Origin: Solirhodobacter olei
Lineage (GTDB): Bacteria; Pseudomonadota; Alphaproteobacteria; Rhodobacterales; Rhodobacteraceae
DNA: 64,000 bases
Assembly (NCBI RefSeq): GCF_004010155.1
Contig: NZ_RRYH01000011.1
Coordinates: 46,824 to 110,823 of the forward strand
Reading direction: 5' to 3'
Shown: one piece after another, positions 35,821 through 44,695 of the stretch
Position numbering within the stretch: the first letter of the stretch is position 1
Layout of the letters: each line of letters begins with the position of its first letter
Translations under genes and position numbers: made by a program
The notes under the pieces: generated by a model
Seen by the model: the letters and a program-made list of their open reading frames with translations, nothing else
The model's database searches: none
What the model was told of the DNA's origin: nothing

Positions 35821-36687
35821 ATGGCCGGTCACGACATGGGTCCGGGCGACAGGAGGCCGGGCGACAGGGCTCGCCCGGTCGACAGCAGGCCGTGCCTGAC
35901 CTACCGCGCGGGCGCGGTTCACGCTGCCGCCCGCGCGCTGCCGGAGGAGATGCCGGTGGCCATGGTCTACAACGGCTCCACCCAGGCGGTGATGCTGGCG
36001 ACGCCCGCGGATCTGGAGGATTTCGCCCGCGGCTTCAGCCTGACCGAGCATATCGTCGCGGATGCCGCCGAGATCGAGCGCATCGAGGTCGTGGAGCACG
36101 ACGCGGGGATCGAGGCGCAGGTCTGGCTGGCCGAGGACCGGGCCGAGGCGCTGGCGGCCCGCCGCCGCGCGATGGCGGGCCCGGTCGGCTGTGGGCTTTG
36201 CGGTATCGACAGCCTGGAGGAGGCGTTGCACCCGATCGCGCCGCTTTCCGGTGCGGGCCCGCGCTTCACCGCCGCCGATGTGCTGCGCGCGATGGAGGCA
36301 CTGGCCGCGCATCAGCCGCTTCACGACCAGACCCGCGCGGTGCATGCGGCGGGCCTCTACATCCCCGGCGAGGGGATAGTGCTGGCACGCGAGGACGTGG
36401 GCCGTCACAACGCGCTCGACAAGCTGGTCGGCGCGATGGCAAAGGCCGGCATCGAGGGCGCACAGGGCGCGGTGGTGCTGACCAGCCGGGTCTCGGTCGA
36501 GATGGTGCAGAAATGCGCGGTGGCCGGGGCGCGCGTGCTGATCGCCGTCTCGGCACCGACGGGCCATGCCGTGCGGCTGGCCGAGGGCGCGGGGATCACG
36601 CTCGCCGCGCTGGTACGGGAGGACGGCTTCAGCCTGTTCACCCACAAGGATCGGATCGAAACCGGAGCTTCGCAGAATGTCGCCTGA
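35821..36687 (+). CDS. fdhD: Formate dehydrogenase sulfurtransferase FdhD
   Basis: Accessory protein (288 aa; FdsC in some operons) that delivers sulfur to the molybdenum cofactor before insertion into FdsA. It is required for activity but is not part of the mature enzyme. The loop GCGLCGI carries the essential CxxC (Cys124 and Cys127). The family motifs LAREDVGRHNALDKL and TSRVSVEMVQKCAVAG are both present. It begins one base after the fdsA stop and its end overlaps fdsD by 11 bases. The N-terminal ~25 residues are rich in Arg, Gly and Pro and look like a species-specific extension. Confidence 0.95.
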   Translation: MAGHDMGPGDRRPGDRARPVDSRPCLTYRAGAVHAAARALPEEMPVAMVYNGSTQAVMLATPADLEDFARGFSLTEHIVADAAEIERIEVVEHDAGIEAQVWLAEDRAEALAARRRAMAGPVGCGLCGIDSLEEALHPIAPLSGAGPRFTAADVLRAMEALAAHQPLHDQTRAVHAAGLYIPGEGIVLAREDVGRHNALDKLVGAMAKAGIEGAQGAVVLTSRVSVEMVQKCAVAGARVLIAVSAPTGHAVRLAEGAGITLAALVREDGFSLFTHKDRIETGASQNVA

Positions 36688-36892
36688 CAAGCTGATCTAC
36701 ATGGCGAACCAGATCGCCACCTTCTTCACCTCTCAGCCGGAGGGGGAGCGGGTGGACCGCGTCGCCGGCCATATCAAGGATTTCTGGGACCCGCGGATGC
36801 GCGACCAGCTCTTCGAGATCGTCGACCGCAAGACGGCGGGGATCGATCCGCTGGTGCTGTCGGCTGTGTCCCAGCTGCGCGAGGCCGCCTGA
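36677..36892 (+). CDS. fdsD: Formate dehydrogenase delta subunit
   Basis: Small protein (71 aa) reading MSPDKLIYMANQIATFF and HIKDFWDPRMRDQL, the two conserved blocks of the FdsD family. In related bacteria it is needed for activity, possibly as an assembly factor or small subunit. The ATG lies inside the end of fdhD in another frame, overlapping by 11 bases. It is the last gene of the fds operon. Confidence 0.93.
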   Translation: MSPDKLIYMANQIATFFTSQPEGERVDRVAGHIKDFWDPRMRDQLFEIVDRKTAGIDPLVLSAVSQLREAA

Positions 36893-36941
36893 CGCCAAGC
36901 CCGGACGCGGATGGGCTCTGGCCCTCCTCGGCGCGGGATGG

Positions 36942-37964
36942 TCAGGTGAGGCTGAGCTCGCCGTCTTCGGCGGTCAGGGTCACGAAGGGTTCCGCGATAC
37001 CGGGATGATGGATCGCGGTGGTGACACGCCGCGCGTCGATCGTGGCAATCAGCGTCACGATGGTGTTTTCCTGATCCGGGTCGGCGGGGTCCGTCCGAAG
37101 GATAGGCAGGCCCGGGCCCGTGGCATCGCCGAGGATTGCGAGGGGATCCGTCGGCAACAGCGCCTCGGCCCGCGCCTGGCGGTCGGCGGAGGAGCGGGTG
37201 ACGATCTGCGGCAGACTTGCCATCCCGGGATGGACGAGGTGGTTGGCATGGGCCATCGGCGCGTCGAGCGCTGCGACCGAGACCCGCTCGCCCGTAAACT
37301 CCACACTCAGCAGCCGGGGATCGCCGGCCTGGGCCATGGCGAAGTGGAAGGCGCCGGCGCGGGGAAGGGTCTCGATCAGCCCGACCGCCTCGTCGAGCGT
37401 GCGACAGCCCATCATCGCCCGGCTGAGGATCTGGCGCGGTACGCCGTCGCCTGACTGCCGGGCGCGGATGTTGTTGACCGTGACGACGAGGCCCGCGTCG
37501 TTTACCCCGAAGGCGCCGCCGGGCATCGAGGCGGGATAGAGGAAGGCGGCGAAGGCGGGCCCGCCCTCTGGACGGCAGGTGAGCAGGCCACATACCTCCA
37601 TCTCCGCCGGGTCGCCGTCCTCGTTATGGCCGATGACGATGGGGGTGCCGGGCCGCAGAACGGTGGTGCAGCCGCCCGGTCCGTCGGCACGCAGATCGCC
37701 CGCCGCGACCAGTGCGAAGGCCTCCTCGGTCCGGCAGCCGAGGCCCTCGGCAAGGCCCGCGACCTCCTCCGCCAGCTCCGGCAGGGCGGCGCGGGTGGCG
37801 CGGATCATGGCGGCGACGCGGGGACCCCGTGCCAGTTCGGCAATGTCCCCCCAGGCCGGAGTGGAGCGGATGAGGCGCTGGAAGGCGTCCGTGCCGAAAC
37901 GACCCATTGCGCGGCCGATCTCTTTCGATGCGCCCTGTGCCGTCACCTGTTTCAGCCGTGCCAT
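36942..37964 (-). CDS. C45-family peptidase / acyl-CoA:6-APA acyltransferase-like Ntn-hydrolase
   Basis: 340 aa protein of the penicillin-acyltransferase-like Ntn-hydrolase group. The key motif is GGCTTVLRPGTPIVIGHNEDGD. Its Cys99 would become the N-terminal nucleophile after self-cleavage, and the HNED segment is typical. Later blocks are GVNDAGLVVTVNNI and the helical RAMMGCRTLDEAVGLIE. Members hydrolyse or transfer acyl groups of amides; the natural substrate is unknown. Start ATG 37964 has GGGAGAGG about eight bases upstream; an upstream ATG-like start at 37997 is less well placed. It is convergent with fdsD and divergent from the DUF1003 gene. Confidence 0.83.
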   Translation of the reverse strand: MARLKQVTAQGASKEIGRAMGRFGTDAFQRLIRSTPAWGDIAELARGPRVAAMIRATRAALPELAEEVAGLAEGLGCRTEEAFALVAAGDLRADGPGGCTTVLRPGTPIVIGHNEDGDPAEMEVCGLLTCRPEGGPAFAAFLYPASMPGGAFGVNDAGLVVTVNNIRARQSGDGVPRQILSRAMMGCRTLDEAVGLIETLPRAGAFHFAMAQAGDPRLLSVEFTGERVSVAALDAPMAHANHLVHPGMASLPQIVTRSSADRQARAEALLPTDPLAILGDATGPGLPILRTDPADPDQENTIVTLIATIDARRVTTAIHHPGIAEPFVTLTAEDGELSLT

Positions 37965-38099
37965 CGCTGCCTCTCCCTGCCCGTCCCGATCCTGCATTCG
38001 TCAACGCCAACGCCCGCGACTCGGGCATCCTTTGCGGATATAACCCGCCGCGACGGACAAGCGGAGCCCTGGCGGCTTCGGGCAGGGAGGGAGGCGCGC

Positions 38100-38828
38100 A
38101 TGAGCGAACACCACGACAGCAACTCGGCAGAGGACACCGGCCCCTGCGCCGTCTGCGGCGGCACCTTCCCGACGCGCGAGCTGCGCGGCACCGCCGGCGT
38201 GCGGCCCGGCATCATGGAGCTGATCCGCAAGGACCATCCCGGGATCGGCAGCGAGGATCACATCTGCCGCGCCGACCTTGCCCGCTACCGCCGGCTCTAC
38301 CTCGAGGAGCTTCTGGAAGAGGAACGGGGCGAGCTGTCCGAGCTCGACCGCGAGGTGATCGAGAGTATCGAGACCGGGGAGCTGGTGACCCAGAACCCGG
38401 AAGAGGAGATCGACGAGACCATGACCTTCGGCCAGCGCATGGCCGACCATGTCGCGGCCTTTGGCGGGTCCTGGACCTTCATCCTCACCTTCCTCGCCGT
38501 GCTCATGGGGTGGATCGCGATCAACTCGCTCAGCCTGCTCACGAAGCCGTTCGACCCCTATCCCTACATCCTGCTGAACCTCGTGCTGTCCTGCATCGCC
38601 GCGATCCAGGCGCCGATCATCATGATGAGCCAGGGGCGGCAGGAGCAGAAGGACCGGATGCGCTCGGAAAACGACTACCAGGTGAACCTGAAGGCGGAGC
38701 TGGAAATCCGGCAGCTGCACGAACGGCTGGATTACCAGATGGCCCGGCAATGGGAGAAGCTGGCCGAGCTGCAGCGGCTGCAGATCGAGTATCTCGAGGC
38801 GCGGACCGAGGCGGACGAGGCGCCCTAG
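38100..38828 (+). CDS. DUF1003 membrane protein
   Basis: 242 aa inner-membrane protein. The N-terminal ~60 residues contain CAVCGG and HICRADLARYR, a Cys/His-rich segment that may bind metal. Two TM segments follow at about 118-140 (TFILTFLAVLMGWIAI) and 150-175 (ILLNLVLSCIAAIQAPIIMM). After these comes a long charged coiled-coil tail beginning SQGRQEQKDRMRSENDYQVN, the family hallmark. Function is unknown. GGAGGGAGG precedes the ATG. It is convergent with the small lipoprotein gene eight bases away. Confidence 0.87.
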   Translation: MSEHHDSNSAEDTGPCAVCGGTFPTRELRGTAGVRPGIMELIRKDHPGIGSEDHICRADLARYRRLYLEELLEEERGELSELDREVIESIETGELVTQNPEEEIDETMTFGQRMADHVAAFGGSWTFILTFLAVLMGWIAINSLSLLTKPFDPYPYILLNLVLSCIAAIQAPIIMMSQGRQEQKDRMRSENDYQVNLKAELEIRQLHERLDYQMARQWEKLAELQRLQIEYLEARTEADEAP

Positions 38829-38835
38829 GCGGGCC

Positions 38836-39045
38836 TTACTTGCGGGCGGTGGCGGCGCCGACTGTGCCGCCGACCACGGCCCCGGCCGGGCCGGCGATCA
38901 GCGCGCCGCCGATGCCGCCGGTCGCGGCGCGGACGGTGGCGCTGCGTCCGCAGGCGCCAAGCGCGAGCATGAGGACGAGCAAAAGGCCGGAGGCGATGGC
39001 GGCCGGCAGGGTTCCGGCGGATCTGAGGCTTCTGGTGACGGGCAT
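38836..39045 (-). CDS. Small glycine-zipper lipoprotein
   Basis: 69 aa protein with a lipoprotein signal (SGLLLVLMLALGAC, cleavage before Cys) and a glycine-zipper segment GGIGGALIAGPAGAVVGG near its C-terminus. It resembles osmotically inducible or YMGG-type small envelope lipoproteins. Start ATG 39045 follows AAAGGA at a good distance; the frame runs on upstream but is not supported. It probably sits in the outer or inner membrane; function unknown. Confidence 0.7.
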   Translation of the reverse strand: MPVTRSLRSAGTLPAAIASGLLLVLMLALGACGRSATVRAATGGIGGALIAGPAGAVVGGTVGAATARK

Positions 39046-39064
39046 CACGGGTTCCTTTCCACAG

Positions 39065-39088
39065 GTGGGGCGCCAGTCGGCGTCCCAC
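39065..39088. other. Hairpin in the leader of the small lipoprotein gene
   Basis: Nearly perfect 10-bp stem (GTGGGGCGCC pairing with GGCGTCCCAC, one G-T pair) with a 4-base loop. It lies 20 bases upstream of the lipoprotein ATG at 39045, so it would fold in the 5' leader of that transcript. The rest of 39046-39455 (about 410 bases) contains no gene I can support, only a short direct repeat ATCGTG near 39293. Confidence 0.35.
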
Positions 39089-39455
39089 ACGCGATGATCT
39101 GATCCCAGAAACCCGCGGAAAAACCAGTCTTTCCGGCAGCGATCGGCGGGGTTCAGCCAAGCCCGGCCGATCCTGGCGGCAGGCGGCGGGCGGGGATCGG
39201 CCCAAGGCGGCCCGTTCAAGGACGCCGACCCGTTCTTCAGGCGAAAGTGAGGGGGCGGGATGCGCCCGGTACCCGCCCATCGAGCCAAGCAATCGTGATC
39301 GTGATCGCACTGACGGCGCGAGATCGCAGGGGTCGATTGACGCCTCTTCGCGCCGCCCCTATCGCTGACGGCCAGCGGATGCCCGTTTCGGGGGCGCCGA
39401 CGCCCGGTCGGGTGCCTTGTCCGCGTTCAGAGCAAGAGGGACCTCGAACGCCGCG

Positions 39456-40676
39456 ATGCCGAAATTCATTTGCCGTCCATTCGTATCCGCCGCCCTTTGC
39501 GGCGTCGTCCTTATCGCCGGCTGCGCCGCCGCGGCCCCTTCGCAGGGCGCGGGTACGGCGCCGCTGCCGGCAGCCACGCCCGCCACGGCCGCCCCCGCCG
39601 CGCTGCCCGACGCGCCGCCGCCGCTGAGCCTGCCCGACACGGCGAGCTTCGTCCTGATGGATGCGCGCACCGGCGAGATCATCACCTCGAAATCCCCCAA
39701 CCTGGCGCATGCGCCGGCCAGCCTGACCAAGCTGATGACGGCCTATCTGACCTACCAGGCCATCGCCCGCGGCACTCTGAAACCGGATCAGACCGTCCCG
39801 GTGAGCGATGCGGCTTGGAAGGCCGGCGGCTCTCGCATGTTCATATCTCCGCGGATGAGCGTGACGGTGGATCAACTCCTTCACGGTCTGATCATCGATT
39901 CAGGCAATGACGCGGCCGTGGCGCTGGCCGAGGCCGTGAGCGGCACGCAGGACGCCTTCGTCACGTCGATGAATGCCGAGGCGGCGAAGCTGGGGCTGAC
40001 CGGTACGCATTACGCCAATGTCTCCGGCCTGCCGGACCCGACGCTGCACACCACCGCGGCCGATGTTGCCCGGCTTTCGCTGGCGCTGATCCGGGACTAT
40101 CCGCAGGTTCTGCAGATCTCTGCCCAAAAGCACTACACCTTCGACAAGATTACCCAGCGCAGCTGGAACCCGGTGCTGTTCAAGGACCCGTCGGTCGACG
40201 GGCTGAAGACCGGGCTGACCGATGCCGCCGGCCATTGCATCGACGCGACGGCGCAGCGCAACGGCAACCGGCTGATCGCGGTGGAGATGGGGGCTTCCAG
40301 CTGGAACTCCGGCACCGCGGCGGTGGAGGCGCTGCTGGACTATGGCTACCATTTCTACCAGGACGCCACCGTGGCCACGGCGGGCACCAAGCTGGGCCAG
40401 CTCACCGATCCGCGCTTCCAGCCCGAAACCGTTCCGGTCGGGCCGGCGAAGGACCTCATGCTGACGCTGCCGATCGGCGCGCTTTCGGCGATCAAGCCGG
40501 AATTGCAGATTTCCGCGAACCTGCCGGCGCATCTGCCGCGCGGCTCCGTCGTGGGGACGATCGCCTACAGCCTGGGTGGCAAGGTGCTGGCGACGGTGCC
40601 GGCGGAGACGCTGGCCGATGCCAAGCCCGCGGGTTTCGTTACCCGGATGATGCGGCGGCTGCGCAAGACGCTCTGA
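39456..40676 (+). CDS. D-alanyl-D-alanine carboxypeptidase (PBP5/6-type)
   Basis: Periplasmic serine peptidase (406 aa) trimming the terminal D-Ala of peptidoglycan pentapeptides. The N-terminus has a lipoprotein-like signal (AALCGVVLIAGC). The active-site motifs are Ser89-Leu-Thr-Lys92 (ASLTKL), Ser149-Gly-Asn151 (IIDSGNDAA) and Lys251-Thr-Gly253 (DGLKTGLTDAAG). A C-terminal beta domain and the basic tail MMRRLRKTL end the protein, as in DacA/DacC membrane anchors. Start ATG 39456 was chosen; an upstream TTG at 39417 is less likely. It is convergent with the ABC ATPase. Confidence 0.92.
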   Translation: MPKFICRPFVSAALCGVVLIAGCAAAAPSQGAGTAPLPAATPATAAPAALPDAPPPLSLPDTASFVLMDARTGEIITSKSPNLAHAPASLTKLMTAYLTYQAIARGTLKPDQTVPVSDAAWKAGGSRMFISPRMSVTVDQLLHGLIIDSGNDAAVALAEAVSGTQDAFVTSMNAEAAKLGLTGTHYANVSGLPDPTLHTTAADVARLSLALIRDYPQVLQISAQKHYTFDKITQRSWNPVLFKDPSVDGLKTGLTDAAGHCIDATAQRNGNRLIAVEMGASSWNSGTAAVEALLDYGYHFYQDATVATAGTKLGQLTDPRFQPETVPVGPAKDLMLTLPIGALSAIKPELQISANLPAHLPRGSVVGTIAYSLGGKVLATVPAETLADAKPAGFVTRMMRRLRKTL

Positions 40677-40707
40677 CCCCGCGCAGTGTGCGAGGCCGTG
40701 GGCGCGT

Positions 40708-41790
40708 TCAGAACCAGTGCAGCGCCTCGGGCGGGATATCCAGCCCGACGCGGCTGCCGGGGGCGAGCCGCGTCGCGGTGACGATCTGCACGCGGTGGCC
40801 GCCGGCGAGTTCGACCGTCGCGCTGTAACCATCCCCCCGGAAAAGCCCGCGCAGAACCCGGCCCTCCACCCTGCCCCCATCCGGCGGCACGACGCGCACG
40901 GCGCGGGCGCGCAGAAGCACGCGGGAGGCGGCGTCTACGGCAGAGGCGGGCGCGATCACCGCGCCGCCGGGCAGATGCCAGCCGTCCGGGCCGCGCACCA
41001 CCGGCAGCACCGCGCCAAGACGCAGGAATTCCGCCACATGGGGCGAGGCCGGAGCGGCCAGCAGGTCCTCCGGCGGGGCCAGCTGCTCTATCCGGCCCTG
41101 GCGCATTACCGCCACCTCGTCGGCGAGCGAGAAGGCCTCAGTCTGGTCATGCGTCACGTAGAGCGCCGAAAGGCCGAGATCGGCAACGTGGCTCGCGATC
41201 TCCTCCACCATTATCTCGCGCAATTCGCGGTCGAGGTTGGAGAGCGGCTCGTCGAAGAGCACCAGCTCCGGCTCGGTCACGATGGCGCGGGCGATGGCGA
41301 CCCGCTGTTGCTGTCCACCGGAGAGGTCCCCCGGGCGGCGGGCGGCGAGCTTGGAGAGACCGACGCGGGCGAGTGCCTCGTCCACCCGTGCGGCACGGCG
41401 GCGGGCTGGTACGCCCTGCATCTCCAGCGGGAAGCCGACATTCGCGGCGACGGTCATGTGCGGCCAGAGCGCATAATCCTGGAACACCATGGCAAGGCCA
41501 CGCGCCTCGGGCGGCACGAAGACCCCGCGGCGGGGATCGGCAACCAGGCGTCCGCGCAGGTGGACGATGCCCGCCTCGGGTTCCAGCAGGCCCGCGACGA
41601 CACGCAGGAGTGTGGTCTTGCCGCAGCCGGAGGGGCCAAGAAGCGCGGTGACGCGCCCGCGCCGCAGCGTCAGGCCGACATCGGAGAGAACCGGCGCACC
41701 GCCGAGGCTGACGGAGAGGCCTGTGAGGCGGACGACCTCCTCCTCGGCGGCGGTGCTGAACGCGCCCGCGGCCGCATCGACATCCTTCAT
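40708..41790 (-). CDS. ABC importer ATPase (FbpC/PotA-like)
   Basis: Cytosolic ATPase (360 aa) with Walker A GPSGCGKTT, Q-loop VFQDYALWPHMTV, signature LSGGQQQRVAIARAI, Walker B LVLFDEPLSNLD and the switch His in VTHDQTEAF. The C-terminal ~120 residues form a TOBE-like regulatory domain, as in iron(III), polyamine or 2-aminoethylphosphonate importers. Start ATG 41790 was chosen because the ORF upstream is low complexity. It is divergent from the binding-protein and permease genes starting at 41997 and completes one importer with them. Confidence 0.9.
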   Translation of the reverse strand: MKDVDAAAGAFSTAAEEEVVRLTGLSVSLGGAPVLSDVGLTLRRGRVTALLGPSGCGKTTLLRVVAGLLEPEAGIVHLRGRLVADPRRGVFVPPEARGLAMVFQDYALWPHMTVAANVGFPLEMQGVPARRRAARVDEALARVGLSKLAARRPGDLSGGQQQRVAIARAIVTEPELVLFDEPLSNLDRELREIMVEEIASHVADLGLSALYVTHDQTEAFSLADEVAVMRQGRIEQLAPPEDLLAAPASPHVAEFLRLGAVLPVVRGPDGWHLPGGAVIAPASAVDAASRVLLRARAVRVVPPDGGRVEGRVLRGLFRGDGYSATVELAGGHRVQIVTATRLAPGSRVGLDIPPEALHWF

Positions 41791-41828
41791 CGCATCTTTC
41801 CCGAAGCTTCCGGCGCGGAATATGCGAT

Positions 41829-41852
41829 GGCTGTGACAGTGCCGTGACAGCC
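41829..41852. promoter_or_regulatory. Candidate operator in the divergent importer promoter region
   Basis: Imperfect inverted repeat GGCTGT-N12-ACAGCC, also holding a GTGACA direct repeat, in the 206-base gap between the ATPase gene and the binding-protein gene. The binding regulator is unknown; it does not look like a clear Fur or Irr box. Confidence 0.25.
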
Positions 41853-41996
41853 GGGGCGGGGCGCAGGGCGTTGGGCGCGATGCAGGATGCGGCGCCAATG
41901 CGCGGTTTCCGCCCCTGACGGCCCGCGCCGTCATCAACCTGTTAACCGGCTGGGATAGCCCGCGGGGGACCGTTCTCGCAGACAGGAGCCTTCCCG

Positions 41997-42974
41997 ATGT
42001 TGCGCATGTTCACCGCTGTCACCGCCCTCGCCCTCTCCGCGCTCGCGGCTCAGGCCGACGTGGGGGGGACCCTCACCCTCTACACCTCGCAGCCCAGCGC
42101 CGATGCGCAGAAGACCGTCAACGCCTTCGAGGCTGCTTTTCCGCAGGTGAAGGTGAGATGGGTGCGCGGCGGCACCACCCAGATGATGGCCAAGATCGAG
42201 GCCGAGTTCGCCGCGGGCGACCCGCAGCCCGACGTGCTGCTGATCGCGGACATGGTCTCGATGGAGCGGCTGAAAGAGGACGGGCGGCTCATGGCGGACC
42301 CCGAGGCGAACGTGTCGCGCTTCGATCCGGCGCTGATGGACCCCGATCACATGTTCTTCTCGACCAAGCTGATCACGACGGGCATCGTCTACAACACCCA
42401 TGCCAAGATGAAGCCCACCTCCTACACGGACCTGCTGAAGCCCGAGGCGAAGGGCGAGATTGCCATGCCCTCGCCGCTGAATTCCGGCGCGGCGGCGATC
42501 CAGCTTGATGCGATCACCGCCAATCCGGCGCTGGGGTGGGATTACTACAAGGGCCTTGCCGATCAGGGCGCGGTGGCGCAGGGCGGCAACGGCGGCGTCT
42601 ACAAGGCCGTGGCGAGTGGCGAGAAGCTTTACGGCTTCGTGGTCGATTACCTGCCGGTGCGCGGCAAGGCCAAGGGCGCGCCGGTGGCCTTCGTCGCCCC
42701 GAAGGAGGGGCTGACCGCGGTGACCGAGCCGGTGGCGATCCTGAAGACGGCGAAGAACGTGCCCGCCGCCAAGGCCTTCGTCAGCTTCCTCCTGTCCGCG
42801 AAGGGTCAGAAGCTCGCCGCCGACATGGGCTATATTCCGGCCGATCCGGCGGTGGCGGAGCCCGCGGGTTTCCCGCCGCGCGACCAGATCAAGCTGATGG
42901 CCTTCGACCCGGCGAAGGCGCTGAAGGACAATGCCGCGAACCTGAAGAAATTCGCGGATATCTCCGGCGGCTGA
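41997..42974 (+). CDS. ABC importer periplasmic substrate-binding protein (FbpA-like family)
   Basis: 325 aa exported protein with a signal peptide (MFTAVTALALSALAAQA) and then TLTLYTSQPSADAQKTVNAF, the start of the FbpA/AfuA and related binding proteins. PDVLLIADMVSMERL and ITTGIVYNTHAKMKP are conserved. The tandem Tyr that coordinates ferric iron in FbpA is not evident; GFVVDYLPVRGKAKG occupies about that region. Substrate may therefore be iron in another mode, a phosphonate or a polyamine. The start follows ACAGGAG. The permease gene follows four bases later. Confidence 0.85.
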   Translation: MLRMFTAVTALALSALAAQADVGGTLTLYTSQPSADAQKTVNAFEAAFPQVKVRWVRGGTTQMMAKIEAEFAAGDPQPDVLLIADMVSMERLKEDGRLMADPEANVSRFDPALMDPDHMFFSTKLITTGIVYNTHAKMKPTSYTDLLKPEAKGEIAMPSPLNSGAAAIQLDAITANPALGWDYYKGLADQGAVAQGGNGGVYKAVASGEKLYGFVVDYLPVRGKAKGAPVAFVAPKEGLTAVTEPVAILKTAKNVPAAKAFVSFLLSAKGQKLAADMGYIPADPAVAEPAGFPPRDQIKLMAFDPAKALKDNAANLKKFADISGG

Positions 42975-42978
42975 TCCC

Positions 42979-44694
42979 ATGGCGGCACGGATGCGGGGCG
43001 GCGAGCGGCTGACGCTGGCCGCCCTCACGGCGATGGCGGCGGGGCTTCTGGCCCTGCCGCTTCTGCTTGTCGCCCGGCAGGGGCTGTTCTCCGCGGACGG
43101 GACAGGCGCGGGTAGCAGGGTGATGGCGGTTCTGGCCGACCCCGGCGTGCGCCGCGCGACGGTCCACAGCCTGGTGACGGCGGGCGGCTCGGGCGCGTTC
43201 GCGCTGGTGATCGGGGCGACCCTGGCAGCCGTCCTCTGCCTCAGCGACATCCGCGCCAGGGGCGCCTTCATCTTCCTGCTGATCCTGCCGATGATGATCC
43301 CCCAGCATGTCACCGCGATCGCCTGGCTGCAGGCGACCGGGCCGGGGAGCCCGCTGCTCGGCAGCCTCGGCCTCGCCCCGCCGATCGGCACGCCGAACCC
43401 GCTTTATTCGCTGGGCGGGATCCTGGTGCTGCTGACGATCCAGCACGCTCCCCTTGTTTTTCTGGTAATGCTCGCGGCGCTAAAGCAGATCCCCGGCGAG
43501 CTGGTGGAGGCCGCGCGGATCGCCGGCGCCTCCCCCTACCGCGCCCTGCGTCGCGTGCTACTGCCGGCCGCCGGACCGGCGCTGATCGCGGCCTATGCGC
43601 TGGCGGTCGTCTCTACACTGGGGAATTTCGGCATACCGGCGCTACTGGGGATCCCGGCGCGCTATATCACGCTGCCGGTGCTGATCTGGCGTCAGCTGGC
43701 CGCCTTCGGGCCGGGGATGCTGGGCGAGGTTGCGCTTCTCTCCTTCCTGCTGGGCGTGGTCGCCATCGCCGCGGTGCTGGTGCAGATGGCGCTGCAACGC
43801 CGCGCCGGGGCCCGGCTGACCAGCCGCGCGCGCCGACCGATCCGGCTGCACCTCGGCCGGGCGCGGCCCTGGGTGGAGGCGGCTCTCGCGGCCTATGTCG
43901 CGGTGACGGTGGTGGTGCCGGTCTCGGCGCTCTTCGCGACCTCGCTGGTGCCCACCTATGGGGCGGCGCTGACGCTGAAGACGGCGACGCTGGCCAATTA
44001 CGCCGAGGTGCTGCTGCGCCAGCAGGTGACGCTGCGCGCCTTCGCCAATTCGGCGCTGGCCGCAGGCGGGGCGGCGGTGACGCTGGCGCTGGCCGCGGTC
44101 GCGCTTTCGGCGTTTCTCTTCGGGCCCGCCCGGCCCGGGGTGCGGCGGCTCGTCACCGGGATCGTCGCGCTGGGAGAGATCAGCTATGCGGTGCCGGGGG
44201 TGGTGATCTCGATCGCCTTCATCCTGGCTTTCCTGCGGCCGCTGCCGCTGGTGCATCTGAGCCTCTACAACACGCTGGCAATCATCTACCTCGCCTACCT
44301 CGCCGCCTTCTTCGCTATCGCGCTGAAGCCGGTGGGCGCGGCTGTGGCGCAGCTTGACGAGGCGCTCGACGCCGCCGCGCGGGTGGCGGGGGCGGGCTTC
44401 GGGCAGCGGTTCCGGCGGATCCTGTTCCCGATGGTCTCTCCCGCCGCGCTTTCGGGCGCGATTATCGTGTTCCTGACCGCCTATAACGAGGTTACCGTCT
44501 CTGCCCTTCTGTGGTCGAACGGGACGGAGACGGTGGGCACGACGATCTTCAACTACGAGGATTCGGGCTACACCACGCTGGCCGCCGCCATGGCGATGGT
44601 CACCGTGGCGGTGACCGTCGGCCTCATGGCGCTGCTGAACCTTCTGGCAGGGTGGCTCAGGCTGCCGGAGGGCGCGCTGCCCTGGCGGGCCTAG
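42979..44694 (+). CDS. ABC importer permease (fused two-domain, FbpB-like)
   Basis: Inner-membrane permease (571 aa) with two tandem BPD_transp_1 halves, about 12 TM segments in all. Each half has the conserved EAA-type loop: LVEAARIAGASPYRALRRVL in the first and LDEALDAAARVAGAGFGQRF in the second. These contact the ATPase. It begins four bases after the binding protein and is convergent with the next importer, with one base between the stops (44694/44696). The fused form is typical of FbpB/PotBC-like systems. Confidence 0.92.
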   Translation: MAARMRGGERLTLAALTAMAAGLLALPLLLVARQGLFSADGTGAGSRVMAVLADPGVRRATVHSLVTAGGSGAFALVIGATLAAVLCLSDIRARGAFIFLLILPMMIPQHVTAIAWLQATGPGSPLLGSLGLAPPIGTPNPLYSLGGILVLLTIQHAPLVFLVMLAALKQIPGELVEAARIAGASPYRALRRVLLPAAGPALIAAYALAVVSTLGNFGIPALLGIPARYITLPVLIWRQLAAFGPGMLGEVALLSFLLGVVAIAAVLVQMALQRRAGARLTSRARRPIRLHLGRARPWVEAALAAYVAVTVVVPVSALFATSLVPTYGAALTLKTATLANYAEVLLRQQVTLRAFANSALAAGGAAVTLALAAVALSAFLFGPARPGVRRLVTGIVALGEISYAVPGVVISIAFILAFLRPLPLVHLSLYNTLAIIYLAYLAAFFAIALKPVGAAVAQLDEALDAAARVAGAGFGQRFRRILFPMVSPAALSGAIIVFLTAYNEVTVSALLWSNGTETVGTTIFNYEDSGYTTLAAAMAMVTVAVTVGLMALLNLLAGWLRLPEGALPWRA

Positions 44695-44695
44695 C

